In this document: piece after piece, positions 55,555 to 64,000 of the stretch
How positions within the stretch are numbered: position 1 is the stretch's first letter
Layout: each line of letters begins with the position of its first letter
DNA from: Profundibacter amoris
GTDB lineage: Bacteria > Pseudomonadota > Alphaproteobacteria > Rhodobacterales > Rhodobacteraceae
DNA: 64,000 nt
Assembly: GCF_003544895.1 (NCBI RefSeq)
Contig: NZ_CP032125.1
Location: 1,006,001 to 1,070,000, forward strand
Reading direction: 5' to 3'
Translations under genes and position numbers: made by a program
Notes under the pieces: generated by a model
What the model was told of the DNA's origin: nothing
Database searches by the model: none
What the model saw: the letters and a program-made list of their open reading frames with translations, nothing else

Positions 55555-56736
55555 GGCCGGCTGGTTGTTCTTGCGGTGCCGCGCCGCCATGTTGCGCGCC
55601 TTCTGACCGCTGGCAAACGGGCGGGCCGATTGTGGCTGTTCGATAAACCGGTCCCATCCGGCCCCGAAAATCAGGCGCAATTCGGCGCGGGCCGCAGGCT
55701 CGATCGCATGCAGGGTCTGGGTGCCCAGATACAGGCTTTCGGCGGGGGCACCTTCGGCAAACAGGATTTCGTGGCTGCCCATAAGAATGTGGTAATAGGT
55801 TATTCCGCCTGTAACCGTTGCGATATCGATTCCTTCGATCACGGTCAGGTCTTTGGCGGGGGCCAGAACCTCGGGCTTGCCATACATTCGTTTGGCGATT
55901 TTCGAGCAAATCATCAAGCGGTGGTGGCGTGAAACCACAAGGTCGCGGTCGGGCAGGCCGGACCCAAGCGCCCCTTTTGCAATCCTGACAGGGGCAAGCG
56001 CGGGAGTGTCACGCATTTTTTCAGCCGGACAATGGCGCGCCCATATCCAGCGGATTGGCTGCCGGCCGTTGTCTTTGGTGATCAGCAGGTCGCCGGGGCG
56101 CAGTTGTTCGATCCGGCGTGGCCCGTCTGGGGTTTCGAATGATGTGCCTTGGGTAAAGCAGATATTCGTGGTGCCGGGTGTCGGGGTGGAATTATTATCG
56201 AAAATACTCGAACCATCGGGGGCACGCTGGATTGAAAACCCGTCGTTGTCGTTACCGAAATCTTCCCCCAGCCCGACACGCGTCGCAGTGGCCGAAAAAC
56301 CGGAATACGTCGCGGTGGGGTCGTCCAGCGGATCGCCGTTGAAGGTGGCCTGAATATATTCGTCGTTGGCCGGATCATAGACGACGATATTGTCACCGCC
56401 GTTGTTGATCAGGGCAGAGCCGCGTCCTGCATCAAAGAATAGATCATCCGGCCCGCCTGTCGGCAGGCTTCCGCCCGCCTGAACGCCGCTCATCACCATT
56501 GCATGGCCGCCGGGTTGAAGGATAGTTCCGGCAGGGAAGGTAAACCAGTTCCCGACCCCCTGATCCCACATCTGCAGCCCCGAAATATCAATCGCGACAT
56601 TCGAGGTGTTTACAAGTTCGATGTCTTCATCCGTCGCGGCAGCTGTTCCATTGCCGTCGGTGTCGAAATTGTTCGCACCGTTCGGGTCTACAAGAACCTC
56701 GTTTATGACAATGCCGCCCAATAGTAGGTCTGCCAT
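55543..56736 (-). CDS. secreted protein with lamin-tail and Hint domains
   Basis: The 397-residue protein begins MADLLLGGIVINEVLVDPNGANNFDTD, an Ig-like lamin-tail domain (LTD, about 8-120, with IELVNTSNVAIDISGLQMWD), then a Hint domain starting at Cys193 in TNICFTQGTSFETPDGPRRIEQLRPGDLLIT and including VSRHHRLMI (His box) and a close SHEILFAEGAPAESLYLG. Autoprocessing at the Cys is expected from the family. Acidic glycine-rich parts and no N-terminal signal suggest type I secretion. It is the second Hint protein of the window with a wholly different N-terminal domain. Confidence 0.83.
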   Translation of the reverse strand: MADLLLGGIVINEVLVDPNGANNFDTDGNGTAAATDEDIELVNTSNVAIDISGLQMWDQGVGNWFTFPAGTILQPGGHAMVMSGVQAGGSLPTGGPDDLFFDAGRGSALINNGGDNIVVYDPANDEYIQATFNGDPLDDPTATYSGFSATATRVGLGEDFGNDNDGFSIQRAPDGSSIFDNNSTPTPGTTNICFTQGTSFETPDGPRRIEQLRPGDLLITKDNGRQPIRWIWARHCPAEKMRDTPALAPVRIAKGALGSGLPDRDLVVSRHHRLMICSKIAKRMYGKPEVLAPAKDLTVIEGIDIATVTGGITYYHILMGSHEILFAEGAPAESLYLGTQTLHAIEPAARAELRLIFGAGWDRFIEQPQSARPFASGQKARNMAARHRKNNQPALTL

Positions 56737-56969
56737 ACTCTTTAAACACCCTTGATGCAGGTCCGGTCATCTACGGATTCCGATTTGTAACAAGTGGTTG
56801 CCGCGGCCGGTTTCTTTTACGATACACTTCTCTGTTGCTAGCAGGGAATTCGATTTTCCTCAAGGAGCACAAAAAGGTGATGGTGTCATGATGATGAGCC
56901 TCTGCAACAATACAAACACAGTCGGGTTGCGGTGAATTGGCGCGGTTTGGCGAATTCTTTTCCTTTTTA

Positions 56970-57028
56970 TTGACAACGATCAATGCAGGGCGCATATGGC
57001 ACCCCGTAAGACATTCAATATCTTGAAT
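56970..57028 (+). promoter_or_regulatory. promoter and SqrR/BigR-type operator of the YeeE pair
   Basis: TTGACA (56970-56975) and CATATG (56993-56998) are 17 bases apart, and ATTC-AATATCTT-GAAT (57013-57028) lies about ten bases downstream of the expected start of transcription. ATTC-N8-GAAT is the reported target of the persulfide-sensing repressor SqrR of Rhodobacter. The site is in the leader of two sulfur-type membrane genes, which makes sulfide control plausible. The rest of the 318-base gap from 56737 shows no gene. Confidence 0.6.
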
Positions 57029-57054
57029 ACGTCAAGCTGTGAAAAGGAAAAATC

Positions 57055-57600
57055 ATGCTTATGGACTGGAAAATAGGAGGGGTTGCGCTGGGCGTTGTGT
57101 TTTTCCTGGCTGTACTCCTTGTTAAACCGATCGGAGTTTCGACACAGTTCGTGATCCTTGACGGGATCATCGGCGATGCAATCAACAATGAACTGGTTGT
57201 AAAAACCGACGAAGGCTTCACTTCGTCAAACGCCTATCTGGCAAAATCCAACGGCAAATATGCCAAAAACGTTGCCAACCCGCTGAACTACAGCTTCATC
57301 TTTGTTATCGCAATGGCAATCGGCGCGGTTGTGTCCGGTGTTGCCCGTCGTGAAACCAAAGAGGAACGTCAGGTTCCGTCCCTGTGGCGCAAGAACTTTG
57401 GTGACAGTGTTGCCAAGCGTTATGTTGGTGCCTTTATCGGCGGTTTCATCGTGATCTTTGGCGCACGTCTGGCCGGTGGTTGCACATCGGGCCATATGAT
57501 GTCGGGGATGATGCAGACATCGCTATCCGGCTATATCTTTACCCTTGGCGTTTTCGCGGCTGCGATCCCGACCGCCATGATCATGTATAAAAGGAGCTAA
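57055..57600 (+). CDS. YeeE/YedE-family membrane protein, subunit 1
   Basis: The 181-residue protein has four or five membrane helices and the family motif GARLAGGCTSGHMMSGMMQ with a cysteine in the pore. YeeE/YedE proteins carry thiosulfate or related sulfur compounds; two-gene versions (PmpA/PmpB-like) lie near sulfide oxidation genes. ATG at 57055 follows AAAAGGAAAAATC. It is joined to the second gene with a three-base gap, so they form one unit under the operator at 57013. Confidence 0.82.
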   Translation: MLMDWKIGGVALGVVFFLAVLLVKPIGVSTQFVILDGIIGDAINNELVVKTDEGFTSSNAYLAKSNGKYAKNVANPLNYSFIFVIAMAIGAVVSGVARRETKEERQVPSLWRKNFGDSVAKRYVGAFIGGFIVIFGARLAGGCTSGHMMSGMMQTSLSGYIFTLGVFAAAIPTAMIMYKRS

Positions 57601-57603
57601 ACC

Positions 57604-58197
57604 ATGACTATTATTCTAGCAATCGTTATTGGTGCGGCTTTTGGTTTCGTACTGGACCGGATCGGGACAACAAACCCGAACTGGATTTTCAAAATGCTGA
57701 ACCTGACCAACCTGCATCTGGCCAAAACCATTCTGATGGCCATCGGTGTTGGCTCGGTTCTGATGTTTGTTGGCCAGATGGCCGGCTTTGTTGACGTTGG
57801 CCATATGTCAGTCAAAACCGCATATGTCGGCGTTGGCGTTGGTGGTCTGATCATGGGCTTTGGCTGGGCGTTCTCGGGCTATTGCCCCGGCACCTCGGTG
57901 GCGGCGGCTGCTTCGGGTCGCAAGGATGCGCTGTTCTTCATCGCTGGCGGCCTGTTGGGCGCGGCGGCTTATATGGTTTCCTATGCCTCGATCAAAGGCA
58001 CTTTCCTGATGGACAAGATCGCTGGCGGCAAGGTGACACTGGGCACCATTCCGGGCGCGAAATACGAAGGCCTGACCGCCATTCAGGGCGACCTGCTGGG
58101 CATCGCGCTGGGCGTTGTGTTCATTATTGTTGCTTTTGTCCTGCCAAACAAACTGGTTGGTGGTGACGCCCCGTCGGATGCTGTTCCGGCTGAATAG
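57604..58197 (+). CDS. YeeE/YedE-family membrane protein, subunit 2
   Basis: The 197-residue partner has the matching motif GFGWAFSGYCPGTSVAAAASGRKDALFFIAGG with the second conserved cysteine, and five hydrophobic helices. Like subunit 1 it is a half of a full YeeE-type transporter. AAAAGGAGC lies before the ATG, eight bases away. A clear terminator follows 24 bases after the stop codon, so the pair is a two-gene operon and not read through into xdhC. Confidence 0.83.
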   Translation: MTIILAIVIGAAFGFVLDRIGTTNPNWIFKMLNLTNLHLAKTILMAIGVGSVLMFVGQMAGFVDVGHMSVKTAYVGVGVGGLIMGFGWAFSGYCPGTSVAAAASGRKDALFFIAGGLLGAAAYMVSYASIKGTFLMDKIAGGKVTLGTIPGAKYEGLTAIQGDLLGIALGVVFIIVAFVLPNKLVGGDAPSDAVPAE

Positions 58198-58220
58198 GAC
58201 CAAACCCACTCACGGGTTGA

Positions 58221-58251
58221 ACGGCCGCAGGGGAAACCTTGCGGCCGTTTT
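58221..58251 (+). terminator. intrinsic terminator after the YeeE pair
   Basis: ACGGCCGCA (58221-58229) pairs with TGCGGCCGT (58240-58248) and is followed by TTTTCC. The loop contains GGGGAAACCT. This fits a rho-independent terminator. Confidence 0.75.
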
Positions 58252-58322
58252 CCGTTCCATGGTGCTTGTTTTGTCGGGGTTAATATTTCTATGATGGTTG
58301 CACACCAGAAAAGCGAGGGACC

Positions 58323-59291
58323 ATGAGCCAGAATTTCGACAACATCCCCGAAACCGCCCTTGCATGGCACCGTGCCGGTCGCGGGGCGGCATTGGCCACT
58401 GTGGTGGAAACATGGGGATCGGCCCCGCGCCCTGTCGGCAGCCAGTTGGCGATTGCGGGGGATACGGAAATTGCCGGATCGGTTTCGGGGGGCTGTGTTG
58501 AAGGTGCCGTGATTATCGAGGCGATGGACGCGCTTGAGGATGGCAAGCCGCGGATGATGGAATTCGGCGTGTCCGATGATCAGGCCTTTGCCGTCGGGCT
58601 GGCCTGTGGCGGCAAGATCAGGGTGATGATCGAGCCGGTAGGCACGGTGATGCCCGAGGATATGCTGGCCGAACTGGTGGCCGCGCGGGCGGACCGTATA
58701 CCGGTGGCCTATGTGGTCAATCCTGATACGCAATCCCGCAGGCTGACCAAACAGGGCGATTACCCCGACCGGTTTCGCAGCGACAAATCCGGTTTCGAGG
58801 GCGACGAATTCGTCGCCATCCACAACCCGCCGCTAAAGATGGTCGTGGTCGGGGCGGTGCATATCACCCAGCCTTTGCTGGTGATGGCACGGCTGGCGGG
58901 CTATGATCCGGTGCTGGTCGATCCGCGCGCCGCCTTTGGCTCCAAGGCGCGATTCCCGAACGAGGAAATTATCGACGACTGGCCGGACGAGGCCCTGAAG
59001 GCGCAAGGGCTGGACGCCCGCACCGCCGTTATCACCCTGTCACATGACCCCAAAATCGACGATCCCGCACTGACCGTCGCCTTGCAATCGGATGCGTTTT
59101 ACATCGGCAGTCTGGGATCGACCCGCACCCATGCCAAACGGGTGGAGCGGCTAACGGCGGCAGGGTTCAATGATGCGGAAATCGCCCGCATCCATGCGCC
59201 GGTGGGCTTGGACATCGGCAGCAAATCCCCCGCAGAAATCGCCCTGTCGATCATGGCGCAGATCACCGAAACTCTGCGCAAATCCGGCTAG
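58323..59291 (+). CDS. xdhC: XdhC-family molybdenum cofactor insertion protein
   Basis: The 322-residue protein matches the XdhC/CoxI family, which sulfurates and inserts the molybdenum cofactor into xanthine-dehydrogenase-type enzymes. The N-terminal XdhC domain has WGSAPRPVGSQLAI and GGCVEGAV (with Cys), and the C-terminal Rossmann-like part has VVGAVHITQPLLVMARLAGYDP and SLGSTRTHAKRVERL. It directly precedes coxSLM, so its client is most likely the form II enzyme. Start at 58323 is preceded by GCGAGGGACC. Confidence 0.88.
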   Translation: MSQNFDNIPETALAWHRAGRGAALATVVETWGSAPRPVGSQLAIAGDTEIAGSVSGGCVEGAVIIEAMDALEDGKPRMMEFGVSDDQAFAVGLACGGKIRVMIEPVGTVMPEDMLAELVAARADRIPVAYVVNPDTQSRRLTKQGDYPDRFRSDKSGFEGDEFVAIHNPPLKMVVVGAVHITQPLLVMARLAGYDPVLVDPRAAFGSKARFPNEEIIDDWPDEALKAQGLDARTAVITLSHDPKIDDPALTVALQSDAFYIGSLGSTRTHAKRVERLTAAGFNDAEIARIHAPVGLDIGSKSPAEIALSIMAQITETLRKSG

Positions 59292-59378
59292 CCTTGTTGT
59301 CATAGCGAAAATTACTTTTGCCAAAACGCCGCACCCGTGTTTTACTCGCCCCTAATTAGAACATAAGGGAGGACGACC

Positions 59379-59864
59379 ATGACACAGGTCACCATGACCG
59401 TGAACGGCAAAGCTGTGAGCGGTGAAGCAGAGGGGCGCACGCTGCTTTCACAATTCTTGCGCGACGGGCTGGGGCTGACGGGGACACACGTTGGTTGTGA
59501 TACGTCGCAATGCGGCGCTTGCAGCGTGCATGTCAATGGAAAGCTTGTGAAATCCTGCACCATGTTCGCGATCGAGGCCGACGGGGCCGAGGTTTTGACT
59601 GTGGAAGGCGAAGCGGATGAAGACGGCACATTGTCGACCATCCAGCAGGCCTTTCAAGACCACCACGGGCTGCAATGCGGGTTTTGCACACCGGGCATGG
59701 TGATGGCCACCAAATCCCTGCTGGCCGCGAACCCCAAACCGACCGAGGCCGAAATCCGCGTCTATCTGTCCGGCAATATCTGCCGATGCACGGGGTATCA
59801 CAACATTGTCAAGGCAATCATGGCCGCATCCGGTCAGGACGTCAGCGCCATCGCCGCGGAATAG
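59379..59864 (+). CDS. coxS: molybdenum hydroxylase small subunit (CoxS, two [2Fe-2S])
   Basis: The 161-residue protein binds two [2Fe-2S] clusters: the plant-type set Cys40, Cys45, Cys48 and Cys60 ([16 protein letters not shown]) and the second set Cys100, Cys103, Cys135 and Cys137 ([15 protein letters not shown]). It passes electrons from the molybdenum subunit to the flavin subunit. AGGGAGG precedes the ATG. The S-L-M order that follows is the one seen for form II enzymes. Confidence 0.93.
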   Translation: MTQVTMTVNGKAVSGEAEGRTLLSQFLRDGLGLTGTHVGCDTSQCGACSVHVNGKLVKSCTMFAIEADGAEVLTVEGEADEDGTLSTIQQAFQDHHGLQCGFCTPGMVMATKSLLAANPKPTEAEIRVYLSGNICRCTGYHNIVKAIMAASGQDVSAIAAE

Positions 59865-59894
59865 GCGCGAACAGAAATTCAGGGAGGAATAACC

Positions 59895-62258
59895 ATGCCA
59901 GCAGACGGAGGCATCGGCGCCAGCACCAAACGGCGCGAGGACGTCCGGTTTTTAACCGGAAACGGAAATTACACAGACGACATCAACGCGAATGGACAGG
60001 CCTATGTCTATTTCCTGCGCTCGGAAATGGCGCATGCGAAAATCAACGGAATTGATACGTCGGACGCCGAAAAGATGGACGGCGTGATCCGCATCTTCAC
60101 CGGCGAGGATTTTACCGAGGTGGGCGGCGTGCCCTGTGGCTGGGAGGTGACCGACCGTTTCGGCAAGCCCATGCAGGAACCCAGACACCCCATTCTGGCC
60201 CATGGCAAGGCCCGCCATGTGGGCGACCCGATCTGCGCGGTTGTGGCCGAAACGCTGGAGCAGGCCCGCGATGCCGCCGAAGCAATCGAGCTGGATCTGG
60301 AAGAACTGCCCGCCGTGATCGACATGAAAGACGCGCTGAAGGATGGCAGCCCCAAGGTGCACGACGAACTGGAGTCGAACCTGTGCTACGACTGGGGGTT
60401 CGTTGAGGAAAACCGCGAGGCCGTGGACGAGGCGATCAGGAACGCCCACCACGTCACCACGCTGGAACTGCGCAACAACCGGCTGATTGCCAACCCTATG
60501 GAGCCGCGCGTGGCGATTGGCATGTTCGACCGCACCACGGATGAACACACGCTTTATACCACCAGCCAGAACCCGCATGTGATCCGCCTGTTGATGGGCG
60601 CATTCGTGTTGGGGATACCGGAACATAAACTGCGGGTGATCTCGCCTGATGTGGGCGGTGGCTTTGGCACCAAAATCTTCCACTATGCCGAAGAAGCGTT
60701 CTGCACATTCGCTGCCAAGGCGGTTAACCGTCCGGTGAAATGGACCTGTAGCCGCTCCGAGGCCTTCGTTTCGGATGCCCATGGCCGTGACCATGTCACC
60801 AAAATCGAGTTGGGGCTGGACGAGGAGGGCAATTTCCTTGCCCTGCGCACCGATACCCACGCCAATATGGGCGCCTATCTGTCAACCTTTGCGCCCAGCG
60901 TGCCCACATGGCTGCACGGCACATTGATGGCGGGCAACTACAAAACCCCGCTGATCTATGTGAACGTCAAGGCGGTGTTTACCAACACCGTGCCGGTTGA
61001 CGCCTATCGCGGGGCCGGTCGCCCCGAAGCGTCGTTCCAGCTGGAGCGGGTGATCGACAAGGCGGCCTATGAAATCGGCAAAGACCCGATTGAATTGCGC
61101 CGACAGAACTTTATCACCGAATTCCCCTATGCCACACCTGTGGCGGTGGAATACGACACCGGCGATTACAACGCGACGATGGACAAGATGATCGAGATCG
61201 CCGATCTGGCGGGGTTCGAGGCGCGCGCCGCAGAAAGCGCCGACAACGGCAAGCTGCGCGGCCTTGGTGTGAACTGCTATATCGAGGCATGCGGCATTGC
61301 GCCTTCCAACCTTGTGGGCCAGTTGGGTGCTCGCGCGGGGCTATACGAAAGCGCCACGGTGCGGGTGAACGCCACGGGATCCATCAGCGTGATGACCGGT
61401 TCGCATTCACACGGGCAGGGGCATGAAACCGCCTTTCCGCAGGTGATTGCCGAGATGATCGGCATTGATCCATCACAAGTGGACATCGTGCATGGCGATA
61501 CATCCAAAGTGCCGATGGGCATGGGCACCTATGGTTCGCGTTCCCTGGCTGTTGGCGGCAGCGCGATGGTGCGCGCCACCGAGAAGATCATCAACAAGGC
61601 CAAGAAAATCGCGGCCCATCTGATGGAAGCCTCGGAAGGCGATATCGAGCTGAAGGACGGGCAATTCACCGTGGCGGGCACCGATAAATCGGTTGCCTGG
61701 GGCGATGTGACTTTGGCCGCCTATGTGCCGCACAACTATCCGCTTGAGGATCTGGAACCGGGGCTGGAGGAAACCGCATTTTATGATCCGGCCAACTTTA
61801 CCTATCCGTCGGGCGCCTATGCCTGCGAGGTCGAAGTGGACCCCGAAACCGGCAAGGTGACCATCGAACGCTTCAGTGCCGCCGATGATTTTGGCAATAT
61901 CGTCAATCCGATGATTGTTGATGGTCAGGTGCATGGCGGTATCGGGCAGGGCATCGGTCAGGCGCTGCTGGAACAGGCGGTATATGACGAGGACGGACAG
62001 CTGATTTCCGGCTCCTACATGGATTACGCCATGCCGCGCGCCGATGATGTGCCGTTCTATACGGTTGATCATTCCTGCCAGACCCCTTGCACCCACAACC
62101 CGCTGGGCGTCAAGGGCTGTGGCGAGGCCGGTGCGATCGGCTCCCCCCCCGCAGTGGTCAATGCCGTGGTGGATGCGCTGCGACGGGCCGGACAGGACAT
62201 CACCCATATCGACATGCCGCTGACGCCCTCGCGCGTTTGGCAGGCCATGCAATCCTGA
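59895..62258 (+). CDS. coxL: form II carbon monoxide dehydrogenase-type large subunit (CoxL)
   Basis: This 787-residue molybdenum subunit shows [15 protein letters not shown] at the start, [14 protein letters not shown], the active-site loop AYRGAGR at residues 370-376, and the C-terminal [17 protein letters not shown] with the catalytic Glu. AYRGAGR marks form II; true CO oxidisers of form I have AYxCSFR with the copper-bound Cys. The substrate of form II enzymes is unsettled, so I call it CO-dehydrogenase-like. AGGGAGGAATAACC lies before the ATG. Length is within the family range. Confidence 0.93.
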   Translation: MPADGGIGASTKRREDVRFLTGNGNYTDDINANGQAYVYFLRSEMAHAKINGIDTSDAEKMDGVIRIFTGEDFTEVGGVPCGWEVTDRFGKPMQEPRHPILAHGKARHVGDPICAVVAETLEQARDAAEAIELDLEELPAVIDMKDALKDGSPKVHDELESNLCYDWGFVEENREAVDEAIRNAHHVTTLELRNNRLIANPMEPRVAIGMFDRTTDEHTLYTTSQNPHVIRLLMGAFVLGIPEHKLRVISPDVGGGFGTKIFHYAEEAFCTFAAKAVNRPVKWTCSRSEAFVSDAHGRDHVTKIELGLDEEGNFLALRTDTHANMGAYLSTFAPSVPTWLHGTLMAGNYKTPLIYVNVKAVFTNTVPVDAYRGAGRPEASFQLERVIDKAAYEIGKDPIELRRQNFITEFPYATPVAVEYDTGDYNATMDKMIEIADLAGFEARAAESADNGKLRGLGVNCYIEACGIAPSNLVGQLGARAGLYESATVRVNATGSISVMTGSHSHGQGHETAFPQVIAEMIGIDPSQVDIVHGDTSKVPMGMGTYGSRSLAVGGSAMVRATEKIINKAKKIAAHLMEASEGDIELKDGQFTVAGTDKSVAWGDVTLAAYVPHNYPLEDLEPGLEETAFYDPANFTYPSGAYACEVEVDPETGKVTIERFSAADDFGNIVNPMIVDGQVHGGIGQGIGQALLEQAVYDEDGQLISGSYMDYAMPRADDVPFYTVDHSCQTPCTHNPLGVKGCGEAGAIGSPPAVVNAVVDALRRAGQDITHIDMPLTPSRVWQAMQS

Positions 62259-62273
62259 AGGAGGAAACGAGAA

Positions 62274-63056
62274 ATGTATGCATTTGATGTAGAGACCCCT
62301 TCGAGCGTTGCCGAGGCTGTCGCCGCGCTGAAGGACGAAGAGGCAACAGCGCTGGGCGGGGGGCAAACCCTGATCCCGACCCTGAAACAGCGCCTTGCCG
62401 CGCCTGAAAAACTGGTCAGCCTGTCGGGCATTGCCGAAATGAAGGGCATTTCCCGCGAGGGCGGTGTGCTGACCATCGGCGGGGCCACAACCCACGTCGA
62501 GGTGGCCGCGCAGGGGGATTTCCCCGCGCTGGCGGCATTGGCGGGCAATATCGGGGATCCGGCGGTGCGCAATCGCGGCACCATTGGCGGATCATTGGCC
62601 AATAATGACCCGTCGGCCTGTTACCCTTCCGCGGTGCTGGGCACAGGCGCGACCATCGTCACCAATACGCGCGAAATCGCGGCGGATGACTATTTTCAGG
62701 GGATGTTCACCACAGCCCTTGAGGAAGGCGAGATCATCACCGCGGTAAAGTTCCCCATCCCCGAGGCCGCGTCCTATCAGAAATTCGACCAACCCGCCTC
62801 GCGCTTTGCGCTGGTCGGGGTGTTCGTAGCCAAAACCGCCGATGGTGTGCGGGTGGCCGTGACAGGGGCATCCGAAGAAGGGGTGTTCCGCTGGACCGAG
62901 GCCGAAACGGCGCTGAACAAGGAGTTCCGCAGTGATGCGCTGATGGATCTGGACATCAACGCGATGAACATGATCGGCGATTTGCACGGCACCAAGGAAT
63001 ACCGCGCCCATCTGGTCAAGGTGATGACACGGCGCGCGATCAACGCGATCGGGTAA
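62274..63056 (+). CDS. coxM: molybdenum hydroxylase FAD subunit (CoxM)
   Basis: The 260-residue protein binds FAD through [15 protein letters not shown] and [21 protein letters not shown] and completes the S-L-M heterotrimer. It accepts electrons from CoxS and hands them to an unknown acceptor. AAGGAGGAAACGAGAA precedes the ATG. Length is somewhat short but normal for form II CoxM. A double palindromic repeat follows the stop. Confidence 0.92.
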   Translation: MYAFDVETPSSVAEAVAALKDEEATALGGGQTLIPTLKQRLAAPEKLVSLSGIAEMKGISREGGVLTIGGATTHVEVAAQGDFPALAALAGNIGDPAVRNRGTIGGSLANNDPSACYPSAVLGTGATIVTNTREIAADDYFQGMFTTALEEGEIITAVKFPIPEAASYQKFDQPASRFALVGVFVAKTADGVRVAVTGASEEGVFRWTEAETALNKEFRSDALMDLDINAMNMIGDLHGTKEYRAHLVKVMTRRAINAIG

Positions 63057-63064
63057 GGGAACGG

Positions 63065-63130
63065 CTGCCCCGCACTTGATGCGGGGCAGCCATGGCAATA
63101 AACGGCAAGGCCCCGGATCAGGTCCGGGGC
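63065..63130. repeat. double palindromic repeat after coxM
   Basis: Hairpin 1: CTGCCCCGCA (63065-63074) with TGCGGGGCAG (63080-63089), loop CTTGA. Hairpin 2: GCCCCGGA (63110-63117) with TCCGGGGC (63123-63130), loop TCAGG. The layout is the same as inside birA (40027-40090). Here it stands right after an operon end and could act as a terminator or RNA stabiliser. Confidence 0.75.
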
Positions 63131-63207
63131 TTGCGCATTTTTGATAGGGTGCTCCATCAGACTGATAACAGATATTTGGCACAGTTTCCGGTCCCTAGCC
63201 GGCATGG

Positions 63208-63554
63208 GTGCAAATCTGGGTCGCTCTGATCCTTGTGCCGGTCAATATGGCGTCATTGCTGTTTCTAAACGAACCAAAAGGTATGCTGATTGCCGCATTG
63301 GCGGTTGGCGGCATGATGCCCAATATCGCGATTATGCTGGCGGAACGGGGCCTGTCGAAAATGATGGCCCTGCCGCATCTGCTGATCTGGATCCCGCTGT
63401 TGCTGATTCTCTGGCCACATCTGGGTGCGTAGCAGGTGGATATCAGAAATACCTGTGGCTGCTGTTGGCTGTGGACGGGCTGTCGCTGGCGTTTGACATT
63501 CCGGATGCGTGGAAGTGGTGGAAAGGGGATCGCGCCGTGGCCGGGGCGCAATGA
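63208..63554 (+). pseudogene. small membrane protein with a frameshift
   Basis: The first part, GTG at 63208 to the stop at 63430-63432, encodes VALILVPVNMASLLFLNEPKG and a helical membrane end (LLIWIPLLLILWPHLGA). The natural continuation GGYQKYLWLLLAVDGLSLAFDIPDAWKWWKGD lies in another frame, reached by one lost base near 63427-63432. Rejoined, the protein would have about 115 residues and three or four helices. I do not recognise the family. It may instead be two small real genes, but the match of the halves suggests decay or a sequencing error. Confidence 0.55.
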
Positions 63555-63582
63555 AAAAGCCCCCGCAAAATGCGAGGGCTTT
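63554..63582 (-). terminator. intrinsic terminator of infC
   Basis: On the minus strand AAAGCCCTCGCA (63582-63571) pairs with TGCGGGGGCTTT (63567-63556) around TTT, with one mismatch, and TT follows the last arm within a T5 run. It lies 22 bases after the infC stop. On the plus strand it also follows the frameshifted gene. Confidence 0.7.
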
Positions 63583-63604
63583 CCCATAAACTGTAAAGCG
63601 ATGC

Positions 63605-64000
63605 TTACTTTGGAAGTTGCCCGATCATCATGATCATCTGGCGACCTTCCATTCTGGGCATGCTTTCGACCTTGCCGTGGTCTTTGACATCCTCGGCCAC
63701 CCGTTCCAGCAATTCGCGGCCCAGATTAAGGTGCGCCATTTCGCGGCCACGGAACCGCAGGCTGATCTTTACCTTGTCGCCGTTTTCCAGAAACTTGAAC
63801 ACATTGCGCATTTTCACATCGTAATCATGCGTGTCGGTGTTCGGGCGGAATTTCACTTCCTTGACCTCGATGGTCTTTTGTTTCTTGCGTGCCTCGGATT
63901 CACGTTTCTGCTGTTCGTATTTGAACTTGCCGAAATCCATGATTTTGCACACAGGCGGATTGGCGTTTGGTGAAATCTCCACCAGATCCAGTCCGGCCTC
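63605..64000 (-). CDS. infC: translation initiation factor IF-3, N-terminal end outside window
   Basis: The visible 131 codons are the linker and C-terminal domain of IF-3: the part reading [32 protein letters not shown], then [39 protein letters not shown] and the end [12 protein letters not shown]-3 keeps the 30S subunit free and checks the start codon. The start and the usual autoregulated leader lie outside. Reading is intact up to the edge. Confidence 0.94.
   Translation of the reverse strand, partial: EAGLDLVEISPNANPPVCKIMDFGKFKYEQQKRESEARKKQKTIEVKEVKFRPNTDTHDYDVKMRNVFKFLENGDKVKISLRFRGREMAHLNLGRELLERVAEDVKDHGKVESMPRMEGRQMIMMIGQLPK

Noticed and set aside
59895-62258. Form I (true CO-oxidising) CO dehydrogenase
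   Set aside because: The active-site loop reads AYRGAGR, lacking the Cys of AYxCSFR, and the gene order is S-L-M.

Overview
The window looks like a chromosomal piece of a marine alphaproteobacterium of the order Rhodobacterales (Roseobacter group). The grounds are the complex I operon with its Rhodobacterales-type accessory genes, its linkage to birA, coaX and RNase J, the leucine-degradation operon, Hint-domain secreted proteins, form II CO-dehydrogenase-like genes, the alphaproteobacterial SOS box and a tRNA-His without an encoded G-1. No taxon below this level can be read from the sequence.

Layout. 1-813: the 5' part of tRNA-His, a small conserved protein, and mmcB with an SOS box. 971-2231: a complete IS3-family element. 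2232-9848: a prophage scrap holding only tail-tip genes, a sialidase/YadA-like tail protein and a DNA adenine methylase broken by one stop codon. 9936-20687: leucine/isovalerate catabolism (ivd, mccB, mccA, HMG-CoA lyase, methylglutaconyl-CoA hydratase, plus a nitronate monooxygenase and a GST) behind a promoter with a palindromic operator. The ivd-mccB junction is interrupted by two different cargo blocks, a pair of LprI-like secreted proteins and a membrane-anchored Mrr-like nuclease. They are separated by a 61-codon chimera of mccB 5' and ivd 3' sequence.

20845-43002: the fourteen-gene nuo operon with eight or more accessory ORFs, among them a sulfotransferase, secreted proteins, and two proteins with a nearly identical helix-hairpin-helix tail. 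It continues into birA, coaX and rnj. 43039-49398 (minus strand): a DEAD-box helicase, prfC, a fused peptide-type ABC ATPase and a Hint protein. 49705-56736: an SDR protein, TrkH, an ArsM-like methyltransferase, an ABC ATPase, a CoxE-like VWA protein and a second Hint protein with a lamin-tail domain. 56970-58251: a YeeE/YedE pair with a putative sulfide-repressor operator. 58323-63056: xdhC-coxS-coxL-coxM, a form II molybdenum hydroxylase. 63208-63554: a frameshifted membrane protein. 63605-64000: infC, cut by the window edge.

Recurring themes. Small palindromic repeats sit between genes and also inside the reading frames of mccB and birA. The tails of a second repeat family supply the ribosome binding sites of operon genes. 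The strongest novelty candidate is the ivd-mccB junction, which reads like two alternative accessory cassettes stacked at one integration hot spot, one of them carrying the nuclease.
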